Shown piece by piece: positions 1 through 7,700 of a stretch of DNA of 11,447 nucleotides. The notes beneath the pieces were generated by a model. That model had not been told where the DNA came from. It saw nothing but the letters and a program-made list of their open reading frames with translations, and did no database searches. Location of the stretch: positions 1 through 11,447 of the forward strand of contig CAJASG010000658.1 in the NCBI GenBank assembly GCA_903944555.1. The letters run 5' to 3'. Position 1 is the first letter of the stretch. Every line of letters begins with the position of its first letter. The translations under genes were made by a program, and so were the position numbers. The stretch comes from an uncultured beta proteobacterium. GTDB lineage: Bacteria > Pseudomonadota > Gammaproteobacteria > Burkholderiales > Burkholderiaceae_C.

Positions 1-662
1 ACCGCGTGCTGATTGATAACTTCAGTTTCAAAGTTCCGCCGGGTGCGATTGTCGGCATCATTGGGCCCAACGGGGCTGGTAAATCCACGCTGTTCAAGAT
101 GATTGCGGGCCGCGAGAAGCCTGATTCCGGTGAGGTCAAGATTGGCCAGACCGTCAAGATGGCTTTTGTGGACCAGAATCGTGACGACTTGGCCAACGAG
201 AAAACCGTATGGGAAGACGTTTCGGGCGGCCTGGACATGATCAATGTGGGCAAGTTCCAGATGGCCAGCCGTGCGTACTGCGGCCGTTTCAATTTCAACG
301 GATCCGACCAACAAAAGCGCGTCGGTACATTGTCCGGTGGCGAGCGTGGTCGCTTGCATTTGGCCAAGACATTGATAGCGGGCGGCAACGTGCTGATGCT
401 CGATGAGCCCTCCAATGACCTGGATGTGGAAACCTTGCGCGCCCTGGAAGATGCCTTGCTGGAGTTTGCCGGTACCCTGATGGTTATCAGCCACGATCGT
501 TGGTTCCTGGACCGTATCGCGACCCACATCATTGCCTGTGAGGGCGATAGCCAGTGGACCTTCTTTGATGGCAACTACCAGGAGTACGAAGCTGACAAGA
601 AGCGGCGTTTGGGTGAAGAGGGTGCCAAGCCAAAACGTATGCGTTACAAGGCCCTTAAATAG
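1..662 (+). CDS. ettA: Energy-dependent translational throttle protein EttA (ABC-F ATPase), C-terminal part, 5' truncated
   Basis: This is the second ATP-binding cassette of an ABC-F protein that acts on the ribosome; EttA binds the E site and gates early elongation according to the ATP/ADP ratio. It is a soluble cytoplasmic factor, not a transporter. The reading frame is already open at the window edge (first full codon at base 3), so the GTG at 6 is an internal Val, not a start. About 220 of the usual roughly 555 residues are present. Visible motifs are Walker A GPNGAGKS (near base 66), signature LSGGERGR (near 330), Walker B with [11 protein letters not shown] (near 393, with Ser where most ABC-F proteins have Thr in EPTNDLD), and the H-loop [15 protein letters not shown]. 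The C-terminal tail ending in [10 protein letters not shown] matches EttA as I recall it and separates it from Uup and YheS. The DUF1631 gene follows 28 bases after the stop on the same strand. Confidence 0.95.
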   Translation, partial: RVLIDNFSFKVPPGAIVGIIGPNGAGKSTLFKMIAGREKPDSGEVKIGQTVKMAFVDQNRDDLANEKTVWEDVSGGLDMINVGKFQMASRAYCGRFNFNGSDQQKRVGTLSGGERGRLHLAKTLIAGGNVLMLDEPSNDLDVETLRALEDALLEFAGTLMVISHDRWFLDRIATHIIACEGDSQWTFFDGNYQEYEADKKRRLGEEGAKPKRMRYKALK

Positions 663-690
663 CAGTGCCCTTATTGGTGATCAGATCGTC

Positions 691-3108
691 ATGAGCGTCC
701 CCCCGTTATCCACCGGCCAGCATCACGCCTTGTACCAGGGCGTGATCGAAGAAGCTGCAGCGGGAGGGGGCGCGCTCATGGGTAAGCTGGTTTCTTCCGC
801 GGTGAAGGCGCTCTACACCCGTGAGTTGACTGCTCGCAGTTTGTATGAGCGGGATGCGCTGATCGCATCCACCAAGCTGTTGCAAAGCAAGGATGCGGAA
901 TTACGCGCCCTGTACCCTAAAGCGTTGCTGGCTGCATTTGTCAACCCTGAAGAGGTGAAAAAGGCAGCGCCGTTAACGATGGCAGAGGTCCATTTTGACC
1001 AGCTGGAGCTAATGGATGAGGTGCAAGTGCAAGAGAGTGTGGCAATTGCCCGTGCGCAGCAGTTGGCTTTGTTGGCAACCGATGCCAGTCTGGCGGAACT
1101 CAACACCTTGATTTGCGGGGCTCTGGGACTGGGGTCCGTTCGGGCTGAAAGCAATCCATTGCGTCCCGAAGCCTACGTCAACGCTCTCAAAAGCGTGTTG
1201 GAGCAGATTGCGGTGCCTGGCGCGATCCGGATGGATTGGCTTGCGTCCTTGAGCGTAGCCCTGGGCGCGGAATTGCATACTTTGTACAGTACTTTGGCAA
1301 AGAAGCTACAGGGGCAAGGTGTCGTCGCTGTGGGTTACGCCAGGGCGCCAACGTCCATTGGCTTTGGGGTGGGCGTGCCGGGAAGTGTTTCACTGGATAA
1401 GCCTGATGGAGGGCCGTCTTACCAACCCGCTTCGGCCAGGCCCGTGTCTGCCAGCACTGCAAGCCAAAGCAGGCAGTTTGGAGTGCTGCCGTTGCACAAA
1501 GAGGGAACTGACGACGCGCTTTTGACCTTGGACAAGCTGCGCCGTTTGCTGGCAGGCGAGTTCGATCAACCGATGGCGGGTAACCGGGTGCAGTCCTTTG
1601 CCCAGCAGTTTGCGCGTGAGTTTGAAGGCGATGCTGCGCCTTCGCAAGCGCCGATGACTGATTTTGCGTCCACCGTGCCCGCAGCCTTTGAGGCACTGGA
1701 AGAAATGAAGCAGGTTGCGCAGGTGGTGCAGCGCCTGGAGCAGCGCCAGGGTGCGACAACATCGCCAAGCACCGGGAGCGATGCTTCGGTCGAAGCCATT
1801 CGGGATGTTTTGCGTCGTACCGCCACCGGAGTGGCGCAGGCGCTGAGTTTGGAAGTGGTCAGCCTCATGGTTGACAACATGGTGCGAAACCCGCGTCTGC
1901 TGGAGCCGATTCAGCGCTTGATCGCTGAGCTGGAGCCCTCGCTGCTGCTCTTGTCCCTGGTAGATCCCCGTTTTTTTACCGACAAGCGCCACCCTGCGCG
2001 CGAGCTGTTGCAGGAAATAACCGACCGCAGTTTGGCCTATGAATCCACACAGGCCCCAGGGTTTGGTGGATTTTTGAAAGACCTGCAAGAAGCCGTGACA
2101 CCGCTGGCGAGTGCAGCCATAGACAATGCGGAGCCGTTTGAACGGGTTTTGCTGGTGCTGCGTGAGGCTTGGCGCCTCGCGACCCAAGAGCGCGAACGTG
2201 CCCGTGAAGATGCAGTGCGAGTGCTGCTGCATGCTGAGCAGCGCAATTTGCTGGCTGAAAAAATTGCCCGCCAGGTTGATTCCCACCCTGACTCGGCTCG
2301 GGTGCCAGAAGTGGTGATTGATTTCCTTTGCGGTCCTTGGGCGCAGGTGGTGGCACAGGCCCGCATTGTGGGTGGCGCAAATACCAGCGCTGCGGATAAA
2401 TACCAAGCGCTGATTTCGGCCATGCTTTGGAGTGCACACCCGGAGCTAACCCGTAAGAATATCGCCAAGCTGACCCGACTGGTGCCCTTGTTGTTGAATA
2501 CGGTGCGTGACGGTTTGGAGACCATTCGCTACCCAGCGACCAAGACCAGTGTCTTTTTGGAAGCCCTGATGGGTTTGCACCAATTGGCCTTTCGCTCCGC
2601 CGCAAAGCCAGTGGTGCAGGTGGAGGAGCCCATCCCCGCACGGCTGCCTGGCGCACGCGCCAACCTGCTGCAGGATGGCGATCCCTGGGTGGCACCGGAA
2701 GAGGCTGTTGCTTCGAATTTCATGGCGTTTCCCGAGGTGCAGTCGGTCCCTGCGTTTCCAGTTTTGGATGCGCCGCAAACTGCGCTTGCCAGCACCCCAG
2801 ATGTGCTCGCCGTGGAGGCAGGAAAAGTTGCCGATGCGGTGCTGGACGATTTGCCCCTGGGCTCTTGGGTTGAGTTGCAGACAAATGGGCAATGGGTGCG
2901 AACCCAACTGACGTGGGCGAGTCCCCATGGCACTTTGTTCCTATTTACCAGCGTGTTTGGAACCACCCAGTCCATGACCCGCCGTTCGCGCGACAAGTTG
3001 GTTGCAAATGGCAGTCTGCGCCTTGTGTCTGGTCAAACCGTGGTGGACGGTGCGTTGGATGCCGTCGCCCAGATTGCCTTGCGCAATAGCGTGGATACAA
3101 CTTATTAG
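691..3108 (+). CDS. DUF1631 family protein, 805 residues
   Basis: A large, mostly helical, soluble-looking protein of the DUF1631 family. Its function is not established; some older entries carry the misleading name thymidine phosphorylase. Family-like blocks, recognised from memory, are the EVQVQESVAIARAQQL region (from about residue 111), the segment DDALLTLDKLRRLLAGEF, the RDGLETIRY block followed by FLEALMGLHQLAF, and a C-terminal compact region (about residues 719-785) with LGSWVEL, GQWVRTQLTWASPHGTLFLF and FGTTQSMTRRS. No signal peptide or membrane segment is seen. The start at ATG 691 is chosen because the first helix (HHALYQGVIEEAAAG) fits the usual N-terminus. It lacks a clear Shine-Dalgarno, so translation may be coupled to ettA. 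An alternative ATG at 778 has a strong purine-rich GGGAGGGGG upstream (762-770) and would give 776 residues. The open frame continues upstream to 532, but that part overlaps ettA and is not believed. It ends convergent with the TAXI gene. Confidence 0.88.
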   Translation: MSVPPLSTGQHHALYQGVIEEAAAGGGALMGKLVSSAVKALYTRELTARSLYERDALIASTKLLQSKDAELRALYPKALLAAFVNPEEVKKAAPLTMAEVHFDQLELMDEVQVQESVAIARAQQLALLATDASLAELNTLICGALGLGSVRAESNPLRPEAYVNALKSVLEQIAVPGAIRMDWLASLSVALGAELHTLYSTLAKKLQGQGVVAVGYARAPTSIGFGVGVPGSVSLDKPDGGPSYQPASARPVSASTASQSRQFGVLPLHKEGTDDALLTLDKLRRLLAGEFDQPMAGNRVQSFAQQFAREFEGDAAPSQAPMTDFASTVPAAFEALEEMKQVAQVVQRLEQRQGATTSPSTGSDASVEAIRDVLRRTATGVAQALSLEVVSLMVDNMVRNPRLLEPIQRLIAELEPSLLLLSLVDPRFFTDKRHPARELLQEITDRSLAYESTQAPGFGGFLKDLQEAVTPLASAAIDNAEPFERVLLVLREAWRLATQERERAREDAVRVLLHAEQRNLLAEKIARQVDSHPDSARVPEVVIDFLCGPWAQVVAQARIVGGANTSAADKYQALISAMLWSAHPELTRKNIAKLTRLVPLLLNTVRDGLETIRYPATKTSVFLEALMGLHQLAFRSAAKPVVQVEEPIPARLPGARANLLQDGDPWVAPEEAVASNFMAFPEVQSVPAFPVLDAPQTALASTPDVLAVEAGKVADAVLDDLPLGSWVELQTNGQWVRTQLTWASPHGTLFLFTSVFGTTQSMTRRSRDKLVANGSLRLVSGQTVVDGALDAVAQIALRNSVDTTY

Positions 3109-3113
3109 CGGCC

Positions 3114-3136
3114 TGTGTAGGCGCGTTGCCTACGCA
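3114..3136. terminator. Hairpin between convergent genes, possible weak bidirectional terminator
   Basis: GTAGGC (3117-3122) and GCCTAC (3128-3133) form a perfect six-base stem with a five-base loop. On the plus-strand RNA the stem extends to nine pairs with one G-U wobble. It lies just after the DUF1631 stop and covers the TAG stop of the convergent TAXI gene (3130-3132). No run of T follows on either strand, so it is not a textbook Rho-independent terminator. It may only block 3' exonucleases or slow polymerase where the two transcripts meet. Confidence 0.3.
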
Positions 3137-4452
3137 CGCAGCAGCTTTTGGCGCACCAGGTCGATGTGGTTGCGCAGGGCGTACAGTTCGTCCGCATAGG
3201 ACAGCGGAACGATGATTTTTTCGACACGGTGTTCCATAGTTTTGAGCTCGTCCAGTAAATCGACCGCTTGTGCGTTTCCTGCCTCCCACCGTTCTTCCAG
3301 ATCGCGCAGTTGCCCGTACCAGCGAAATACGCGTGAACGCACCCGAAACGCATACAGCGGTGGCGCAATCTTGCCCAGCGGCAGGAGCACCGCAATGATG
3401 ATGCCCAAGGCCAGCCACATGCGCTCGACCAGATTGGCCCAAGAAAATGGCAGGTAGCGTTGTAGCGTGGGCACGCCGGTTCGCAGGGTGCGCTCCGCCT
3501 CCGGCGCCAGGGGGAAATTGTCACCGCTGGCCCTGGGGAATTCGTGGGCCCGGTTGAACCAGCCCGCGTTTCCGTGCACCGACAGCGTAGCCTGCGACAG
3601 GAGTTGCAGCAGCGCGGGGTGCACGTCGCCGTGCGCGAGCAAGGTGGTGGTGGTCGCAATCAGGTGCACATCCTGTGCAGGCAGATTGCCAGCCATATCT
3701 ACCACCCCTCTGGGCAACTCCACTGGAGTCAAAAATGAGAGTCTGCGCGAATAGGCTTCGTTTTGTGGAAAGCTCATCAACCGGATGCCGGGGGTTTGCA
3801 GCAGCATTTGCACCATCAGTGACTCGGGTGCCGACGCAAACACCACGGCATCGAGTTGTCCGCCCAAGAGTCCAACCGTAGCGGGGGTTTGCTCCAGTTG
3901 TGACAGACGCAGAGTTTTAGGGTCCAGCCGGTTCACGTCCATGAGCGCGGTCATCAGGTTGGGCACACCGCTGCCAGCGGTGCCCACGTTGACCCGCAGA
4001 TGGCGCAACTGGGCCAGGGTTGTCAGCCGGCCCGAGGGGGTGATCTTGCGGGCCGCGTCTTCCCGGTAAAAAAGCCAAACAGGTTCTACGAACAAGCTGC
4101 CCAGTGACAGCAGGTCAGTCTCGTCAACGGTTTGCTGTTCTGCGCTTCCACCTTGCACAAATCCCACATCGGCCTTGCCTTCGCGTAGCAGCTGAAGGTT
4201 GGCCGATGAGCCTTCGCTGGGTACCAAAACAAGTTCAATCCCACTGGCCGCCAATGCTTTGGCATAGCGCTCTCCAAATTCAGCGTAAGCGCTTTGGGAG
4301 GGGCCGGTAGCAAGCGTTATTTTCTTTGGCGGAGTTGGGTTCAACCACCAATAAGCCAGCCACAACAAAGCGACTGCCACCACGACAAAGGGGCCTGCGG
4401 ATGCCAGCAAGTCCCGCAATGACATCAGTAGATAGCGAATTGATTTTGACAT
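3130..4452 (-). CDS. TAXI family solute-binding protein, membrane-anchored at both ends, 440 residues
   Basis: A TRAP-associated extracytoplasmic immunogenic (TAXI, NMT1-like) protein. In classical systems such proteins bind a small organic acid or amino acid in the periplasm and pass it to a fused DctQM permease. Visible here are an N-terminal hydrophobic segment (about residues 17-37, GPFVVVAVALLWLAYWW) without a cleavage site, then the domain opening with KKITLATGPSQSAYAEFGERY. Next come SEGSSANLQLLREGKADVGFVQGG and NVGTAGSGVPNLM. A second membrane segment lies at about 346-367 (WLALGIIIAVLLPLGKIAPPLY), followed by a roughly 73-residue charged helical tail rich in Arg and Glu, probably cytoplasmic and possibly coiled coil. 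Plain TAXI binding proteins are exported and shorter, without the second segment and tail. No TRAP permease is in the window. The ATG at 4452 has no obvious Shine-Dalgarno. The gene is divergent from the hybrid kinase. Binding role is family knowledge; ligand unknown. Confidence 0.87.
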   Translation of the reverse strand: MSKSIRYLLMSLRDLLASAGPFVVVAVALLWLAYWWLNPTPPKKITLATGPSQSAYAEFGERYAKALAASGIELVLVPSEGSSANLQLLREGKADVGFVQGGSAEQQTVDETDLLSLGSLFVEPVWLFYREDAARKITPSGRLTTLAQLRHLRVNVGTAGSGVPNLMTALMDVNRLDPKTLRLSQLEQTPATVGLLGGQLDAVVFASAPESLMVQMLLQTPGIRLMSFPQNEAYSRRLSFLTPVELPRGVVDMAGNLPAQDVHLIATTTTLLAHGDVHPALLQLLSQATLSVHGNAGWFNRAHEFPRASGDNFPLAPEAERTLRTGVPTLQRYLPFSWANLVERMWLALGIIIAVLLPLGKIAPPLYAFRVRSRVFRWYGQLRDLEERWEAGNAQAVDLLDELKTMEHRVEKIIVPLSYADELYALRNHIDLVRQKLLRA

Positions 4453-4476
4453 GGGGGTATGACGATTCAGGTATCA

Positions 4477-4530
4477 AAAGGGCCATTTTTCTTTACAGAT
4501 ACTGCGCAAGCAGCTATGTTTTTCATAGCA
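4477..4530 (-). repeat. Probable degenerate copy of a Comamonadaceae dispersed intergenic repeat, with hairpin
   Basis: A perfect inverted repeat, GCTATG (4513-4518) and CATAGC (4524-4529) around a TTTTT loop, sits in the divergent intergenic region. Read on the minus strand it continues as CATAGCTGCTTGCGC and then, about 20 bases on, AAAAATGGCCC. From memory, elements with a core like TAGCTGCTTGCGC followed by GCGCTAGAGGCC are scattered between genes of Rhodoferax and Polaromonas. The first half here fits that pattern and the second half is eroded. It lies in the 5' region of the TAXI gene and may affect its mRNA. The match is recalled, not computed. Confidence 0.4.
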
Positions 4531-4640
4531 TAACACTGGTTGCTCCAGGAAGAATATCAGGGCCGGTGGGGGGCTGCGCGTTGGGTCAGGGTGGTGAACA
4601 TTTTCGTTTGGATAAACTTTCTTTCTTTTGCACAAAAACT

Positions 4641-4669
4641 TTGTCATGATGTCACCATGGCCTGATAAC
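4641..4669 (+). promoter_or_regulatory. Candidate sigma-70 promoter for the hybrid kinase gene
   Basis: TTGTCA (4641-4646, five of six matches to TTGACA), a 17-base spacer and GATAAC (4664-4669, four of six matches to TATAAT) would place the transcript start near 4676, about 28 bases before the TTG start. The short inverted repeat GGCCT/AGGCC (4659-4663 and 4671-4675) encloses the -10 hexamer exactly and could be part of an operator. The upstream stretch 4608-4640 is AT-rich with pyrimidine runs. The -10 is weak, so this is a suggestion. Confidence 0.35.
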
Positions 4670-4690
4670 TAGGCCTCAAGAATTGAGAAC

Positions 4691-4695
4691 GGAGA
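4691..4695 (+). promoter_or_regulatory. Shine-Dalgarno GGAGA that sets the TTG start of the hybrid kinase
   Basis: GGAGA is followed by eight bases and then TTG at 4704, an ideal distance. The other in-frame candidate, TTG at 4683, lies upstream of this site and has no purine-rich site of its own. No ATG occurs in frame until well inside the CHASE domain. This supports initiation at 4704. Confidence 0.6.
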
Positions 4696-4703
4696 AACAT
4701 CAA

Positions 4704-7700
4704 TTGCGCTTTTTCCTCGTTTCCGTGCTGGGCTGGCTCCTTCAGCCCTCGAGCGCATATGCCCAGGGATTTCCCGAGTCGTCCTCTTGGACCGCAGTGT
4801 CCACGCAAGCCCTGCTGTCGGGTGCCGCGCCACTGGGGATCGCCCTGTTGATTTTTGGTGGATGGGTGCTCAGACAATCATGGAGTGGCAATTCACAAGT
4901 CGAACCATTTCGCAGGCTGAAATATAAAAAGGTGCCACTGGTGTGGGCCGGATTCGTTCTGGCGCTGGGGCTTGGACTGACGACATACCGCGTGCAAGAG
5001 GTCCAGCAGCAGACCTATGCCAGTGCTTGGCTTCGGTTTCAGCTACTGGTGGACCGTGTTGAGGCAGATATTCAATCTGAGTTTGAAAAATTGCTCGGCC
5101 CCATGCGCAGCGTCCGCAGCATGGTGGTGGCCAGCAGCTACGTGTCCCGCAGCGAGTTTCGGGACTGGGTTGCCTCGCGCGATATTGCGCGGGAGTTTCC
5201 AGGCGTGCGCGGTTTCAGCATGATCGATCGCGTGCCGCGTGACAAGTTGGCCGCATTTGTGGCGGCCCAGCGCCGGGATGGCGCCCCGGAATTTGCTGTG
5301 CGCATAACCGGCGATTCACCAGATCTGTTGGTGGTCAAGTACATCGAGCCCCTGGTCACTAATCGCGATGCGCTGGGTTTGGACCTGGGTGCTGATTTGA
5401 CCCGCCGCACGGCTGCCGAACGCGCCCTGCGCGAGGGGATCCCGGTGATGAGCCGCCGAGTCAACTTGGCACAGGATGAGATGAAGCGATCCGGGGTGCT
5501 GTACTTTTTACCAATATACAGGCAAGCAAAAGTCCCGGTTACAGAAACCGAACGTCTGCGTTCTTTCGTCGGTTGGGTGAGTGTGCCTATCGTCCTTTCA
5601 GATTTCATGGCGCACACCTTGGACGTCACCCAAAATTTGGCGGATTTCAGTTTGTATGACGGTCTGGATGCAAACGATTCAACGCTAATGTTTAATAGTA
5701 ATTTTCCATTGGGCGTCATTGCGGGGACTAACGCCGAGCGCAGTCGCGCCAGTGCACTGTTTTCCATCACGCGTCTCATGCTGATTGGCGGGCAGTTGTT
5801 TCAGTTGAACACCACCACAACAGACGGGTTTGAGCAATCGGTCGATGTCGGTGCGCCAGTTCGTCTGGCATTCACGGGTTCCTTGTTGAGTGTGTTGGCA
5901 AGTCTGGTGGTCTGGTTGCTACTGGCTGGGCGCGCGCGGGCTGAGGCCATGGCCCGATCCATGACGCAGGACATAGAGCGCCTGGCCATGGTGGCGCGCC
6001 GCACATCGAATGCGGTCATTATTTCTGATGTGCACCAATGCATTGAATGGGTCAATGATGGCTTCACTCGCATTACAGGCTACAGCGCAGAAGAAGCGGT
6101 TGGCAAGCGGGTTGCCGACTTGTTGCGCAGTGAGCGGTCGAACCCCGAAACTCTGGATGCCATTCAATTGGCTTTGGTGGCCGGGAAAACATGCCGACAA
6201 CTTTTGATCCAGCGGGCCAAGGATGGTCGCGACTACTGGGTGGATTTGGAAATCCAGCCCCTGCGGTCTGTTAGCGGTCAGATCACGGGGTTCATGTCAC
6301 TAGAGAGTGATGTTACGGAGCAAGTGCTCGCCAAAGAAGCATTGGCACGCGAGAAAGATCGCGCTGAAAGCATCTTGTTGGGCACCAACGTGGGTACATG
6401 GGAGTGGAACGTCCAAACAGGGGAATTCAAGGTTAACGAGCGCTTCAGTGTCATGCTGGGCTTTGCTGCAGAAGAGGTGCAGCCCGACATTTGGGCGTTT
6501 TGGGCCCGTCAGGTGCATCCAGATGATCTGGTTCGTTCCAACAACACCATGGCGATGTACTTGGGCGGAAAGTCCGAGCAGTATTCTCTTGACTCACGCG
6601 TGAAGCGCAAAGACGGTAGCTGGATGTGGGTTCTGAGTCGAGGCAGAGCCATGTCCCATTCCAGTGACGGCAAAGTAGAGTGGATGGCGGGTATTCACAC
6701 CGACATTACAGACATCAAGGAAAACGAGCAAAAGCTGCGTGACGCGGAAGCGTTCCTGGACCGCGCAGGCCGCGCTGCGGGCATTGGTGCCTGGCAAATC
6801 GACCTCAAGACCAAAGAAATCGTTTGGAACGATCAAACCTGCGACATCCATGGCGAAGAGTCTGGATTTAGGCCAACACTGGAGCAGGCTCTGGGCTACT
6901 ACCCGCCGGATGCACAAAAGCAAGTGCGCGGTGCTATTACATCTGCGGTGGAGTGTGGTACCAATTGGGACTTGACAACGCCTTTCAGCAACGCGCAGGG
7001 GCAGTCGCGATGGGTTCGCTCAGTGGGTGAGGTAGAGTTTGACGATAGCGGGGCCGTGCGTTTGCTGGGTGCCTTGCAGGACGTCACCCAGGCCAAAGAA
7101 GCACAACTCAAAATTGAGCAAAGCGAGAATCTGCTGCAAGCGGTTCTGGATTCAGCGGTGGATGTGGGTGTGATTGCGACCGACCTTCACAACACTATTA
7201 CGCTGTTCAATAAAGGAGCAGAAATTTTGCTGGGATACCGATCGGACGAGCTGATCGGCAAACGAACCAGCAGCCTGTTTTTTGATGCCACCCAATTGGA
7301 GGTCATACGGGAATCGCTGGCATTGGTGCTGGGTCGCGAACCAACTGAGGATGAAGTGTTTGCCGACGTTGTGGGTCATAACGAGCAATCGGAGTGGACC
7401 TTTGTTCGAAAAAATGGCAGTAGTTTGACCGTTTCTCTGATGATTTCGCCGATGCGGGATGCATCGGGCGAGCTGATCGGGCATTTGGGAATCGCCTACG
7501 ACATCTCCCGCCAAAAGGAATACGAAGATTCCTTGCGAAAGGCCATGCTGAGTGCAGAACAGTCCAGTGTGGCCAAGAGTCAGTTTTTGGCCAACATGAG
7601 CCACGAGATTCGTACACCCATGAATGCGATTTTGGGCATGCTCAAGTTGCTGCACAACACGGCCCTTTCGGATCGCCAGCGCGACTACGCCGACAAGACG

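Noticed and set aside
6..8. GTG as start of the ettA fragment
   Set aside because: The frame is open to the window edge and the preceding codon fits the protein, so this is an internal Val of a truncated gene.
532..690. Extension of the DUF1631 reading frame upstream into ettA
   Set aside because: It overlaps conserved EttA C-terminal coding sequence in another frame and its translation does not look like the DUF1631 N-terminus.
1390..2439. A 349-codon open frame on the minus strand inside the DUF1631 gene
   Set aside because: Its composition (rich in Gln, His, Arg) is typical of an antisense shadow in GC-rich DNA; no domain is recognised and the plus-strand gene explains the region.
5974..6325. 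LOV photosensor in the first PAS domain
   Set aside because: The cysteine motif GRNCRFLQ expected in LOV domains is absent; the region after the GYSAEE segment reads [12 protein letters not shown].
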